From NCBI GenBank assembly GCA_944389415.1, contig CALXMF010000001.1:372001-436000 (forward strand): a DNA stretch of 64,000 nt, read 5' to 3'. Under the pieces are notes generated by a model. It ran no database searches. It saw only the letters and a program-made list of their open reading frames with translations, and was not told where the DNA came from. The position numbers were made by a program, and so were the translations under genes. The first letter of the stretch is position 1. Every line of letters starts with the position of its first letter. This DNA comes from an uncultured Spirochaetota bacterium. GTDB taxonomy: Bacteria; Spirochaetota; Spirochaetia; Treponematales; Treponemataceae. This document shows positions 7,954 through 17,555 of this stretch, one piece after another.

Positions 7954-9630
7954 ATGAGTGAAAGTGAATTGAGTCCCGAAATTGCTGCATTATTAGCAGC
8001 TGCAGAAGAAACAGTCCCCGATACGGATTTTGTTGAGCCCGTTGCCCCATCATATGATGAAGACGGTCTTGAAATTCAACCGGGAGAAGCGGTTTCTCCG
8101 CCCTCATCAGCAGCGAATGTTGATCTGAGCAAAAAGTCATTTGATCCGATCACTGAATTTTTTTCATCTGAGCCGTCAGAAGTCTTTAATGATCCGGCAT
8201 ATTATAAAACAGCTCTTTCCGGCGAAAACGAAACAGCACAGCGGCTGCATGTTCTGCTGTCAAAATATCTGAAAGCAACTGATCCAGCGGACAGAACCGT
8301 TTACCGGCAGCAGATAACATCCGCATATTGGGAATTTCTGCGAAGTCTGGCTCCCAAAATGGGGCAGCCCAATATCGCATTATGCAAACGGATGCTCATG
8401 CGTTTTGCAGTGGTATTGCCTTCATTATTCACAGCAGAACAGCGGGCGACATTTTCTTCAGCCTTTTTAGAAAACCGTACGGGAGAACCCGTTTATTATC
8501 TGGATGAATGGTTCCGTGAAATTGCTCAGGGACGGTTGACTATCTCAATGACAGATGAAGGCCGGCCTGCTCGAAAAAACTCAGGAAACGCTGCCGAAGA
8601 AGCCGCTCATCTGCAGCAGCTGCAAAGTAAAAACTCCGGGAAACTTCAGAATGTGGAAAATCTGATTACCGGAAAGGAAAATCAGCGTTCCATGCTTGAG
8701 GCTGAACTGCGTTCACGTGTAGATCAAATCTGCGAGCACACTCCGTTTACTGCCGCCCCGCATCATTCTAATCCATATTCAGACTCACAAAAACGGATGG
8801 TTACAGAAATCAATGAGCGGCTTCGTCAGCTTTTAAAAGTTGACAGGGAATTGACCAATCTGTTACGTGAATTTGAAGACGCAAAAGAAACAGAAAACTC
8901 GCTGCTGCGAAAGATGAGTGATACATCTTCTTCAGTTGAAGTCTCTTCTACCGATATTATGACCGAGCTTGATACTGTGCGTCAAATGGCAAAAATGACT
9001 GTCGGCCGGAAAGGCAATCACTTTCCTATCTTTACCCGTGAATATTATCACTGTACACCTCGGTCAACAGGATTTCGGGAAAATGTTGTAGACATTCTGG
9101 CATGGATTGAGTCAATAGATCCCAACGCTTTCTGCCGTATTCATAAAAACGTTTCCAACCGTATTGTTCCATATGTAATATTACTTCCAACTTATGGAGA
9201 TATGGGGATGTGCTGGGAACCATTTGACCGATATAACCGTATAACGAGCCGCGGCCGTATTGCAATTCCTATGTATCCAAAAGATCTTAAAATTGCTCTC
9301 CTGACAGCTGTTGCAGATCTCAGATGGCAGGTCGCAAAGGAAAAAGCGTCTTATTATTGGATGGAAGAGGGTCTTACCGGACAATACTACCAATGGCTGC
9401 TTTCAGAAAAACTTAAAGGAGACATAAAGGATTATTTTATCGCCGACTACGTAATGTGGATGACCAAAGAAAGCGCCGGTGTTCAGCGCCTGCCAAAAGA
9501 AGTTCGAGGAATTTTCTGGCGGTTCATGCCTTTTGCGCAGAATATTAAAGAGATGCTTAAAACCCGCAGCGTTGTATACCAGGAATTGTATCAGCGGGAT
9601 ATTAATCGTTCTATGTCAGATGGATATTAA
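7954..9630 (+). CDS. Uncharacterised 558-residue cytoplasmic protein
   Basis: I do not recognise a family. The first 65 residues are acidic and low in complexity (ESELSPEIAALLAAAEE, then Pro/Ser rich), probably disordered. A helical region follows (about residues 70-190), then a charged coiled-coil-like part with many Glu, Lys and Gln (about 200-310). The C-terminal 220 residues are rich in aromatic residues and look globular, with YYWMEEGLTGQYYQWLL near the end. No signal peptide or membrane segment is visible. The start at 7954 rests on the promoter placement, since there is no ribosome site; 7948 is the alternative. It is followed closely by the HAD phosphatase gene, so the pair is probably one transcript controlled by the repeat array upstream. 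Confidence 0.75.
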   Translation: MSESELSPEIAALLAAAEETVPDTDFVEPVAPSYDEDGLEIQPGEAVSPPSSAANVDLSKKSFDPITEFFSSEPSEVFNDPAYYKTALSGENETAQRLHVLLSKYLKATDPADRTVYRQQITSAYWEFLRSLAPKMGQPNIALCKRMLMRFAVVLPSLFTAEQRATFSSAFLENRTGEPVYYLDEWFREIAQGRLTISMTDEGRPARKNSGNAAEEAAHLQQLQSKNSGKLQNVENLITGKENQRSMLEAELRSRVDQICEHTPFTAAPHHSNPYSDSQKRMVTEINERLRQLLKVDRELTNLLREFEDAKETENSLLRKMSDTSSSVEVSSTDIMTELDTVRQMAKMTVGRKGNHFPIFTREYYHCTPRSTGFRENVVDILAWIESIDPNAFCRIHKNVSNRIVPYVILLPTYGDMGMCWEPFDRYNRITSRGRIAIPMYPKDLKIALLTAVADLRWQVAKEKASYYWMEEGLTGQYYQWLLSEKLKGDIKDYFIADYVMWMTKESAGVQRLPKEVRGIFWRFMPFAQNIKEMLKTRSVVYQELYQRDINRSMSDGY

Positions 9631-9652
9631 TTATAATTTTCAAAGTAACAAT

Positions 9653-10315
9653 ATGCAGATTAGACATCTTCTTTTTGATATGGACAATACGCTCTATCCA
9701 GCGTCTTCTGCCATGAATCAGGGGATTACTTCTCGCATGAATCAATTTGTTGCTGATTTTGTCGGCATATCACTGGAAGAGGCATGTGAGTTACGAAAAC
9801 TGGGGGTTGCCCAATATGGAACAACACTTGGTTTGCTTCACCAGAAATTTGGGTTAACCGATATAGATGTTTTTTTTACTGCAGTACATCCTGAATCAGA
9901 AACAGCAGAGTTGGAACCAGATCCTTCTCTGCGTACCTTTCTAGAATCTTTGCAGTTACCAATGACAATACTCACAAACGCGCCCCGGATTCATGCGGAA
10001 CGTGTTCTGCGTTTTTTTAATATCATTGATTTATTCATTGGCATTCACACAATTGAAAGCAATGCGCTGCGCGGCAAACCGCATCCGGAAGCATACAAAA
10101 CCGCGATTGAATCCTCTGGATATAAGATAGAAGAAACACTGTTTTTTGATGATCACCTTAAATATATTGAAGGTTATGACCGTGCTGGCGGTACTCCGGT
10201 ATGGATACGGCCAGATACGATGACTGTTCCGGAACATGGAAAAAAATATCTGCATCTTGAATCCATTTATCAGATACCAGAGTTTTTAAACCATAGCAGC
10301 TTTTTTTCTGCGTAA
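9653..10315 (+). CDS. HAD-superfamily hydrolase, pyrimidine 5'-nucleotidase-like
   Basis: A 220-aa HAD phosphatase. Motif I is FDMDNTLYP with both catalytic Asp, motif II is TILTNAP, the lysine of motif III is in RGKPHPEAY, and motif IV is LFFDDHLKYI. The NTLYP start, the YGTT sequence near residue 60 and the helical cap after motif I match the SDT1-like pyrimidine 5'-nucleotidase subgroup, which dephosphorylates UMP/CMP-like substrates; substrate is inference. ATG at 9653 gives the usual N-terminus; an ATG at 9620 overlapping the preceding stop would add 11 residues. Neither has a good ribosome site, so coupling to the upstream gene is likely. Confidence 0.8.
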   Translation: MQIRHLLFDMDNTLYPASSAMNQGITSRMNQFVADFVGISLEEACELRKLGVAQYGTTLGLLHQKFGLTDIDVFFTAVHPESETAELEPDPSLRTFLESLQLPMTILTNAPRIHAERVLRFFNIIDLFIGIHTIESNALRGKPHPEAYKTAIESSGYKIEETLFFDDHLKYIEGYDRAGGTPVWIRPDTMTVPEHGKKYLHLESIYQIPEFLNHSSFFSA

Positions 10316-10331
10316 AAACGCATAAAGAGGC

Positions 10332-10360
10332 TTGAATAAAACACTCTGATAATTTATAAT
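10332..10360 (+). promoter_or_regulatory. tRNA-Ala promoter
   Basis: TTGAAT (10332-10337), a 17-nt spacer and TATAAT (10355-10360). The predicted start near 10367 leaves a 7-nt leader before the tRNA. Confidence 0.7.
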
Positions 10361-10373
10361 ATAGAACATATTT

Positions 10374-10447
10374 GGGGAATTAGCTCAGTTGGCTAGAGCG
10401 ATTGGTTCGCAATCAATAGGTCGTGGGTTCGACTCCCATATTCTCCA
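10374..10447 (+). tRNA. tRNA-Ala(CGC)
   Basis: Folds as a complete 74-nt cloverleaf. The acceptor is GGGGAAT/ATTCTCC, the D arm GCTC...GAGC, the anticodon stem ATTGG/TCAAT, the anticodon loop TTCGCAA with anticodon CGC (Ala, GCG codon), and the T arm GTGGG-TTCGACT-CCCAT. The G3-U70 wobble pair that marks alanine tRNAs is present. The discriminator is A and CCA is not encoded. It has its own promoter and an intrinsic terminator. Confidence 0.97.
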
Positions 10448-10509
10448 CAATATAAGGAGTTTATTTGTGTGGTTCTGCATCATTTCTGATCTGCCACTCT
10501 TGTAAGGAT

Positions 10510-10552
10510 AAGGCGATGTGTTCGCGGGTAAGCGTTCACACCGCCTTTTTTT
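10510..10552 (+). terminator. Intrinsic terminator after tRNA-Ala
   Basis: AAGGCG (10510-10515) pairs with CGCCTT (10542-10547), with an inner GTGT/ACAC extension, followed by seven T. It ends the tRNA transcript 60 nt after the mature end and isolates it from glnN. Confidence 0.85.
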
Positions 10553-10589
10553 ATGTATATTATAATACGATGAAAGAGAGACAAAAGTA

Positions 10590-12680
10590 ATGGAAAAGCT
10601 TCCTGAGTTTTTTGGCTGCATGGTTTTTAATGATACTGTTATGCAGCAGCGTTTACCAAAGAACACATATCAAGCTCTGAAAAAGTGTATTAAAGACGGC
10701 AAACCGCTTGATCTGAGTGTTGCAAATGTTGTCGCTAACGCAATGAAAGACTGGGCTGTAGAACATGGCGTTACGCATTATACACACTGGTTTCAGCCAA
10801 TGACGGGGATTACCGCAGAAAAACATGATAGTTTTATTTCTCCTACAGAAAACGGCGGTATCATTATGGAATTCTCCGGGAAAGAACTGGTAAAGGGCGA
10901 ACCTGACGCATCAAGTTTTCCATCTGGAGGATTACGTGCTACTTTTGAGGCTAGGGGATATACCGCATGGGATCCAACTTCTTACGCGTTTATAAAAGAT
11001 GGTTCTCTGTGTATTCCTACCGCGTTTTGTTCCTATACTGGCGAGGCACTTGATAAAAAAACACCGCTGCTGCGTTCTATGGAAGCGCTTGATCATCAGG
11101 CTGTTCGTATTCTCAGACTATTTGGAAATAAAACAGTCCGTCATGTGATAACGACTGTCGGACCAGAACAGGAATATTTTCTTATAGATAAACAGCTTTT
11201 TGATCAAAGAATGGATTTGCTGTTTTGCGGCAGAACCCTATTTGGAGCCAGACCGCCAAAGGGACAGGAACTTGAGGATCATTATTTTGGTGCAATAAAA
11301 CCGCGCATCGCAGCTTTTATGAAAGAGCTTGACGAAGAACTCTGGAAGCTTGGTATCCTTGCAAAAACAGAACATAATGAAGCCGCGCCTGCTCAGCACG
11401 AACTTGCGCCTATTTTTACCACAACAAATATTGCAGCTGACCATAATCAGCTGACAATGGAAACAATGAAAAAAATAGCGCTCCGTCACGGTCTTGTCTG
11501 CCTGCTTCATGAAAAACCATTTGCAGGGGTCAACGGCTCCGGAAAGCATAATAACTGGTCTCTCTCTACAGATACTGGACTAAATTTACTTGATCCAGGA
11601 GAATCTCCAGCGGAAAATGCGCAGTTTCTGCTTTTCTTAACAGCGGTTATCAAAGCCGTAGATGAATATCAGGAACTTATGCGTCTTTCTGTTGCAACAG
11701 CAGGCAATGACCACCGCCTTGGCGCTCTTGAAGCGCCTCCGGCAATTATATCCATATTCCTTGGAGATGAATTAAGCGCTATTCTCGAAGCGATAGAAAC
11801 AGGCAAACCATACGGTAAACGTGAGAAGGAAGTTATGACTGTTGGAGTACACTCACTTCCGTCATTCCCAAAAGATACAACAGACCGTAATCGTACTTCA
11901 CCATTTGCATTCACCGGGAACAAATTTGAATTTCGTATGCCTGGTTCGGCACTTTCAATTTCCGGTCCCAATATTGTACTTAATACAATTGTCGCAGAAG
12001 AACTCAGACAATTTGCTGATGAACTTACCCAGGCAGCTGATTTTACCAAAGCAATAAATGATCTCATCCGCAGAACAATAAAAGAGCATAAGCGAATTAT
12101 TTTTAACGGTAATGGCTATGACGAATCTTGGATTCAAGAAGCAAAACGCCGTGGTCTGGCAAATCTTAAAACAACTGCAGAGGCAATGCCGCATTTTCTC
12201 GATAGAAAAAGTATGGAAGTATTCACCCGCCATATGGTATTCTCCGAAGTAGAAATCAGATCCAGAACAGAAATCATGCTGGAGTCTTATAATAAGGCAC
12301 TGAACATTGAGGTGCTGACAATGCTCGACATGATTAACAAACAAATACTTCCGGCAGTATTCCGCTATATCAGAGATCTATCACAGACCATTATTAATAT
12401 AAGACAAGTTCTTCCTGACGCAAAATGCAAAATAGAACTTGAAACGGTTCAAAACTTAACTAACCTTGCAGACGCGTTATCTGAAGCTGCATCAGAACTA
12501 AAAAATCAATATGCACAGGCACATTCATTTTCCAGTACAACAGCATGCGCGCGCTTTTACGCCGATGCGGTAGTTCCTGCCATGCAGAAGGCACGTTCTA
12601 TTGCTGATGAAATTGAACCAATTCTTGGCGATGAATATAAACCGTTTCCATCGTATTCAGATTTATTATTCCGTATCTGA
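10590..12680 (+). CDS. glnN: Glutamine synthetase type III
   Basis: ATP-dependent condensation of glutamate and ammonia to glutamine, the cell's main ammonia-assimilating step. The 696-aa length and the N-terminal stretch ([17 protein letters not shown]) mark it as GSIII, a dodecameric class without adenylylation control, common in Bacteroidetes and some spirochaetes. Active-site segments seen are [23 protein letters not shown] and [12 protein letters not shown], with [11 protein letters not shown] later. ATG at 10590 has GAGAG 9 nt upstream and a TATAAT at 10561-10566. The gene stands alone, with a terminator before it and the EAL gene 32 nt after. No GlnB or NtrC gene is nearby. Confidence 0.95.
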   Translation: MEKLPEFFGCMVFNDTVMQQRLPKNTYQALKKCIKDGKPLDLSVANVVANAMKDWAVEHGVTHYTHWFQPMTGITAEKHDSFISPTENGGIIMEFSGKELVKGEPDASSFPSGGLRATFEARGYTAWDPTSYAFIKDGSLCIPTAFCSYTGEALDKKTPLLRSMEALDHQAVRILRLFGNKTVRHVITTVGPEQEYFLIDKQLFDQRMDLLFCGRTLFGARPPKGQELEDHYFGAIKPRIAAFMKELDEELWKLGILAKTEHNEAAPAQHELAPIFTTTNIAADHNQLTMETMKKIALRHGLVCLLHEKPFAGVNGSGKHNNWSLSTDTGLNLLDPGESPAENAQFLLFLTAVIKAVDEYQELMRLSVATAGNDHRLGALEAPPAIISIFLGDELSAILEAIETGKPYGKREKEVMTVGVHSLPSFPKDTTDRNRTSPFAFTGNKFEFRMPGSALSISGPNIVLNTIVAEELRQFADELTQAADFTKAINDLIRRTIKEHKRIIFNGNGYDESWIQEAKRRGLANLKTTAEAMPHFLDRKSMEVFTRHMVFSEVEIRSRTEIMLESYNKALNIEVLTMLDMINKQILPAVFRYIRDLSQTIINIRQVLPDAKCKIELETVQNLTNLADALSEAASELKNQYAQAHSFSSTTACARFYADAVVPAMQKARSIADEIEPILGDEYKPFPSYSDLLFRI

Positions 12681-12712
12681 ATAAACCGAACATAATAAAG
12701 GGGTGGCACAGA

Positions 12713-14998
12713 ATGACTGGCAATAGGCAAAATAGATTTAATGTGTTTTCGCGGCGGATTATTGAAATAGGCATACCTATCTTGGTAATACTTATTTTAT
12801 GTATTTTCATATTTTATGCGGTCTATTTATTTCGTCTGAAGTCACTGCTGCGAAAAGAAACTGAAAATCATTTACAGGGCATATCTGAAGTTTCTGCACA
12901 AAATTTCGACAAGCATATTGCTGACAAGATGAATACGCTCACCGCTATTGCAGCTATCTTTCATTTTTCAGATGACATTTTTAATGTTCACAACAAGCAA
13001 ATTCTCACCAATATAATGCAATCAAGTGATTTTGACTGTATGGCTATTGCGGATATCAGCGGACAGGCATATTTCACCTGTGACGCCACAACAACGGATA
13101 TAGGTAATTCTCCCTATTTTTCACAGATTAAAGAGGGAAAACATTTCCTTGCAGGCCCAGTATATATTGAAGCTTTAAAAGAAAATGCATTTGTTTTTGG
13201 CGCTCCGTTACTCAGCAGCAATGGAAAAATAGGCACAATACTGGGCATCCGTTCCATATATACTGCAGACAATTTATTTACTGCTGCTGACCAAGATATC
13301 ACAGGCAACAGTTTCTCTATCATTATTGATGAAAATGGTCTTTTTATCGCGGGAAAATACAGAAATCTAATCTCTGAAGTATTTCCTAATTTTTTTGATG
13401 GCTTGAAAACGGCAAAATTTAAAAGTTCTTATACGTATGACCAAATCATACAGAATATGAAGCAGTGTAACGGCGGATTATCCAATTATTTGCTGGGAAA
13501 CTACCACCTTTATATGGCGTATCAGCCGCTGGAATATAATAACTGGTATTTTCTTACTTTTATTTCAGAAAAATCGCTTACACAACGTTCTCAATCTTTC
13601 TTTATATTGTCTGTAATACTTTGCAGCTTCTTTCTGTTGGTCATGTTTATCGTCTGTATCTTGTTGGGATACAATTCGATTCAATACCAGAACAAATTGC
13701 AATCACTTGCTTTTAAAGATCCGCTGCTTGATGGTGGTAACGGTTTGTGGTTCATGGTAGAAGCTCAGAAACTAATACAAACGCTGCCTCCAGAACGTTA
13801 TATGCTGGTATATATCGATATAGAATCTTTGCGAATTATAAATGAGAGTTTTGGAAGAGATGCTGGAGACTGGACAATTCAACATGTATATCGTTGCATA
13901 TGCAGTATTTTAACGTCTGGTGAAATCACGGCCCGTGATAATCAGGATGATTTTCTGCTTCTTATGAAATACCATTCTGTTAAAATTGCACGCGAACGAT
14001 TAGAGATGTTATCATATAAAATTAACTGGGAATCTAACAGGCCTTACCCCAAGTTTTTTATTGGGCTATGTGCTGGATTATACATAATAAAAGATCCAAC
14101 CATGGATTTTGATTCTATAAAAGATAAGACATTCATTGCTTTGAACAACGCAAGGCGGCAGACGGGTTCTATTGTGCACTACGCATTCTTTAAAGAGGAG
14201 GATCGTACTCACCTGTTGGAGGAAAAAAACGTTGAAAACAGGATGATTTCGGCGCTTGATAATAAAGAATTTATTGTGTATCTTCAGCCAAAATTTAGTC
14301 TCAAAACAGATACCATTAGTGGTGCAGAAGCGCTTGTTCGCTGGATAGACCCCGAAATAGGAACTATTCTGCCAGCCAGTTTCATCCCTCTTTTTGAACG
14401 CAGCGGATTTATCTTGGAATTGGATCTGTACGTTTTTGAAAACGTCTGTAAAATAATGAGAAAATGGCTTGATTCAGGACATACCCCCTGTATTATTTCA
14501 ATAAACTTATCAACTTCATATTTATCAGATAAACATTTTCTGGAACGTTTTGAATCTATCAGAGCTCAATATCAGATTCCCGCATTTTATCTTGAGTTGG
14601 AAATATCCGGCCTTGCATTGGCATCTAAATGGCAATATCTCACTGATATTGTAAATCAAATTCATGACTTTGGATATCTTTGTTCTCTGGATGATTTTGG
14701 TTCTGTAGACTCACTAAATGCGTTACGCCATTTGCCAATTGATGTACTAAAACTAAACAGGGATTTTTTCACTGGTGGAAAAGAAGATAAGGAAAAAACG
14801 GAATCAATAATAGAAAGCATTGTTGAACTAGCCCGAAAGCTGCATATTCATATCGTAGCTGAAGGTGTAGAAAATACAGATCAGGTCGAGTTTTTACGGC
14901 GAATACATTGCGATATGATACAGGGATATATATATTCAGGTCCGGTTACTATAGAAGCATTTGAAAAAATGTATTCCGATGGACTTTTCCAAAAATAA
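12713..14998 (+). CDS. Membrane c-di-GMP protein: Cache sensor, degenerate GGDEF, EAL phosphodiesterase
   Basis: A 761-aa receptor probably tuning cyclic di-GMP to an external signal. TM helix 1 is at about residues 18-43, an extracytoplasmic Cache-like sensor at about 45-290, TM helix 2 at about 296-318, a GGDEF-like domain at about 330-490 and an EAL domain at about 510-755. The GGDEF signature is replaced by NQDDF, so cyclase activity is unlikely. The EAL domain keeps EAL, the Asn in ISINLS, LDDFG, the Lys in DVLKLNRDF, AEGVE and the Gln in MIQGY, so hydrolysis is plausible. However, the usual E-[LI]-T-E loop reads EISG. GGGGTGG lies 7 nt before the ATG. Confidence 0.9.
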   Translation: MTGNRQNRFNVFSRRIIEIGIPILVILILCIFIFYAVYLFRLKSLLRKETENHLQGISEVSAQNFDKHIADKMNTLTAIAAIFHFSDDIFNVHNKQILTNIMQSSDFDCMAIADISGQAYFTCDATTTDIGNSPYFSQIKEGKHFLAGPVYIEALKENAFVFGAPLLSSNGKIGTILGIRSIYTADNLFTAADQDITGNSFSIIIDENGLFIAGKYRNLISEVFPNFFDGLKTAKFKSSYTYDQIIQNMKQCNGGLSNYLLGNYHLYMAYQPLEYNNWYFLTFISEKSLTQRSQSFFILSVILCSFFLLVMFIVCILLGYNSIQYQNKLQSLAFKDPLLDGGNGLWFMVEAQKLIQTLPPERYMLVYIDIESLRIINESFGRDAGDWTIQHVYRCICSILTSGEITARDNQDDFLLLMKYHSVKIARERLEMLSYKINWESNRPYPKFFIGLCAGLYIIKDPTMDFDSIKDKTFIALNNARRQTGSIVHYAFFKEEDRTHLLEEKNVENRMISALDNKEFIVYLQPKFSLKTDTISGAEALVRWIDPEIGTILPASFIPLFERSGFILELDLYVFENVCKIMRKWLDSGHTPCIISINLSTSYLSDKHFLERFESIRAQYQIPAFYLELEISGLALASKWQYLTDIVNQIHDFGYLCSLDDFGSVDSLNALRHLPIDVLKLNRDFFTGGKEDKEKTESIIESIVELARKLHIHIVAEGVENTDQVEFLRRIHCDMIQGYIYSGPVTIEAFEKMYSDGLFQK

Positions 14999-15008
14999 TC
15001 GACACTAT

Positions 15009-15044
15009 AGTAAAGCAGGCTTGTTGATTTTTGCCTGCTTTACT
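15009..15044. terminator. Perfect 12-bp hairpin between convergent EAL and purD genes
   Basis: AGTAAAGCAGGC (15009-15020) and GCCTGCTTTACT (15033-15044) are exact inverted copies around a 12-nt T-rich loop. Neither strand has a U tract after the stem, so it is a non-canonical or factor-assisted bidirectional terminator, or an end-protecting structure for both mRNAs. Confidence 0.55.
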
Positions 15045-15070
15045 GGAGAAGGGAAGAGGATCAAAAAAGA

Positions 15071-16402
15071 TTAGATCGAATCCGCAGCACCAGGAAGACC
15101 TATATCTTTTCTGTAAAACATACCATCAAAGTGTATCGACTGCAATGCCTGATACGCCTGTTTATGAGCCTGCTCAAATGTATCACCATGAGAACATACT
15201 GCAAGGACACGCCCCCCGCTTGTAACAAGCATACCATCCTGTTCCTGCGCACCCGCGATAAAAATTTTTACTTGTTCAGAATCACACTCTGTATCATTGA
15301 ACGAAATAGGAATCCCTTTTGCATATTTACCAGGATAACCGCCTGAAACCGCGACAGGAGCACAATTAAAACCTGGCTTCCATGATATAGGAAAATCCTG
15401 TAACTTGCCATCAATAATAGCTGAACATAATTCAGCAAAATCACAGTCCATGAGCGGCAGAACTGCCTGAGTTTCGGGATCTCCAAGGCGAACATTGTAT
15501 TCCAGAAGTTTCGGTCCATCAGCAGTCATCATGAGACCAAAAAAGATAAATCCTCGATAATCCATTTGTTCAGCAATCATGCCGTTTACTGTTGGCTGAA
15601 GAATACAATGATGAAAATCTTCCAGCTGCTTTTCTGTTATATCAGTAACAGGACATACCGCTCCCATGCCGCCTGTGTTTGGCCCTTTTGCGCCATCATT
15701 AAGCCGTTTATGATCTCGTGCAGGAAGAAATGGAACAATACATGCCTTACCGGCAGCAGCAAGTTCAGGTGTCACACTGACTGCTGCCAGTATAGAAATC
15801 TCTGTTCCCTGAAGAAAATCTTCAATAACCAGTTTCTTTCCGGCATCACCTAAGATATTATTGTTCATAAAATCATCAACTGCTTTATGTGCATCTTCAA
15901 GCGTTTTAGCTACCACAACACCTTTGCCGGCTGCAAGCCCATCAGCTTTAATCACAACGGGAACACCGTGCGATTCTATATATTTATGCGCCGTTTGGAC
16001 ATCAGTGCAGGTTACACTTTCCGCACAGGCGACACCGTATTTTTTCATAAATTGTTTCGCGGTATCTTTACTCGATTCAAGTGCTGCTCCCTGTGAATGT
16101 GGTCCAACAGTCGGAATACCATACTGTCCCATATAATCAACGATTCCCTGCGCAAGAGGATCTTCAGGGCCAATAACGGCCATCTGACATCCCTCCTGTT
16201 TCGCTATAAACGCATACCGTTCAAATCCTCTGAGATTTTCAGGGCAATCGTACAGAGAAGGGTCAATATTAATACATTTTGATTCACGCGCAGTACCGCC
16301 ATTTCCGGGGATACAGATAACATTGTTAACAATAGGACTTTTAGCAAGAGCCCAGCTGATGGCGTGTTCGCGGCCGCCAGAACCGACTACCAGTACTTTC
16401 AT
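15071..16402 (-). CDS. purD: Phosphoribosylamine--glycine ligase
   Basis: Second step of de novo purine synthesis: ATP-dependent joining of glycine to phosphoribosylamine. The 443-aa protein starts MKVLVVGSGGREHAISWAL, the PurD signature, and has an ATP-grasp fold with KADGLAAGKGVVVA, the NTGGMGAVCP loop and EYNVRLGDPETQ for metal binding. ATG at 16402 is used because it starts the family's conserved N-terminus; the frame is open 36 nt further. There is no ribosome site, and TATACT lies only 9 nt upstream (16412-16417), so the mRNA may have almost no leader. No other pur gene is in the window. Confidence 0.95.
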   Translation of the reverse strand: MKVLVVGSGGREHAISWALAKSPIVNNVICIPGNGGTARESKCINIDPSLYDCPENLRGFERYAFIAKQEGCQMAVIGPEDPLAQGIVDYMGQYGIPTVGPHSQGAALESSKDTAKQFMKKYGVACAESVTCTDVQTAHKYIESHGVPVVIKADGLAAGKGVVVAKTLEDAHKAVDDFMNNNILGDAGKKLVIEDFLQGTEISILAAVSVTPELAAAGKACIVPFLPARDHKRLNDGAKGPNTGGMGAVCPVTDITEKQLEDFHHCILQPTVNGMIAEQMDYRGFIFFGLMMTADGPKLLEYNVRLGDPETQAVLPLMDCDFAELCSAIIDGKLQDFPISWKPGFNCAPVAVSGGYPGKYAKGIPISFNDTECDSEQVKIFIAGAQEQDGMLVTSGGRVLAVCSHGDTFEQAHKQAYQALQSIHFDGMFYRKDIGLPGAADSI

Positions 16403-16454
16403 ACATACAATAGTATAAATAAATGTTACTTTTTGCAATTACTGGAAGAGCGTT

Positions 16455-16488
16455 TAATAAAAAACTCCCGGAAGGAAATCCGGGAGTT
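16455..16488 (-). terminator. Intrinsic terminator of the chemotaxis operon
   Basis: TCCGGGAGTT (16479-16488) and AACTCCCGGA (16463-16472) form a perfect 10-bp stem with a 6-nt loop. On the minus strand it is followed by TTTTTATTAAA. It lies 23 nt after the stop of the last cheW. Confidence 0.9.
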
Positions 16489-16510
16489 GTAAAATAGAAG
16501 TTAAGAGGGA

Positions 16511-16966
16511 CTACTGTTCAGCAGGAGAATTCATGGTAAACACGGTATCCACATTCAGGACTGTCACGAAACGGTCATCTTTTTTCCCAATCCCGACAAT
16601 AAAATCAACGGATATGGTGTTTCCAAATTTTGGAGGAGCTTCCAATGCATCGGTATCAAGATCAAGCACTTCTTCCACACTGTCTGCAACAGCGCCAAAA
16701 ACAGCTACATGATTAGCCGAAGCAACTGAAATTTCCATAACAATTATTCTGGTATTTTTAGTCACAGGACTGGGCGGTAACTCAAAGCGCTTGCATAAAT
16801 TCATCACAGAAATACCCTGATCTCTTGAGCTAATAAGTCCTTCTATACACGGCACTGTACATGGAAGTTGTTCTGGTTCTGAATATACCAAAACTTCCTG
16901 TACATGAGAAACCGGTACCGCATATAGTACTCCGCGCAGTGTAAAAGTTAAATATTGATTAATCAT
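16511..16966 (-). CDS. CheW-like coupling protein (last gene of operon)
   Basis: A 151-aa single CheW domain that should couple MCPs to CheA. It begins YLTFTLRGVLYAVPVSHVQEVL, has the RDQGISVMNL strand pair and ends with FIVGIGKKDDRFVTVLNVD. The usual RG[xx] turn (IRGxxxP/NIRG) reads SSRDQG, a modest departure that might alter CheA or MCP affinity. Its ATG overlaps the preceding cheW by 8 nt, with GGAAG upstream. It resembles the adjacent cheW closely enough to be a tandem duplicate. Confidence 0.88.
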   Translation of the reverse strand: MINQYLTFTLRGVLYAVPVSHVQEVLVYSEPEQLPCTVPCIEGLISSRDQGISVMNLCKRFELPPSPVTKNTRIIVMEISVASANHVAVFGAVADSVEEVLDLDTDALEAPPKFGNTISVDFIVGIGKKDDRFVTVLNVDTVFTMNSPAEQ

Positions 16967-17546
16967 TTTTCTTCCGCCTTGTCGTACCTTTACCAGACCC
17001 TTTTATTTCAGCTACAGTATTCTCACCGTCTGCTGATATTTCAGAATCACCCTGAATTTTCTGCATATTTTTCTCAGAAACATCTTCATTTTCGGTCACT
17101 GATATTTCTGCAAAAGAAAAAATATGATTCACATCAAGCAAAATGATGAAATTACCATTTTGCTGTCCGATCCCCAGAATATATTCGGCCGCAATACTAT
17201 TTCCCAATTCAGGAGCAGCTTCACAACTGCTGTCCTCAAGCTCAAGGACTTCAGCAACGCTATCAGCGATAGCTCCGAATATACCCTGTTCGCCAGTCTC
17301 TGGATCGATAAGTTCCAGGACAATTATACGGGTATCAGCAGAAACCGCTCCATCAGGCATTCCAAACTTTCTGCGCAAATCCACTACAGAAATACTTTGC
17401 CCCCGGGAACGAATCAGACCTGCTATCACCGGGTCCGGATTAGGCAGTATCTGAGGTTTTTCATAGGCTAACACTTCCCGAACCTGAAAAACATTAACTG
17501 CAAATAGAGTATCTTCCAATGTAAATGTCAGATATTGCTTTGCCAT
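16959..17546 (-). CDS. CheW-like coupling protein with charged C-terminal tail
   Basis: 195 aa: a CheW domain over the first 145 residues (QYLTFTLEDTLFAVNVFQVREVL, SRGQSISVVDLRRKFGMP, ILGIGQQNGNFIILLDV). A 45-residue hydrophilic tail, acidic then basic, ends TTRRKKND; it has no fold I recognise. The gene starts 9 nt after the MCP upstream, with that gene's GAGGAG in range. Tail and tandem arrangement suggest it is specialised for the MCP encoded next to it; that is inference. Confidence 0.88.
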   Translation of the reverse strand: MAKQYLTFTLEDTLFAVNVFQVREVLAYEKPQILPNPDPVIAGLIRSRGQSISVVDLRRKFGMPDGAVSADTRIIVLELIDPETGEQGIFGAIADSVAEVLELEDSSCEAAPELGNSIAAEYILGIGQQNGNFIILLDVNHIFSFAEISVTENEDVSEKNMQKIQGDSEISADGENTVAEIKGSGKGTTRRKKND

Positions 17547-17555
17547 TACTGTATT

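Noticed and set aside
10570-10590. Six-codon leader peptide before glnN
   Set aside because: Its ATG lies only 4 nt after the TATAAT, probably outside the transcript, and it has no ribosome site.
10385-10666. 93-aa minus-strand frame ending WRIWESNPRPIDCEPIALAN
   Set aside because: It is the antisense translation of tRNA-Ala and its terminator, a well-known annotation artefact.
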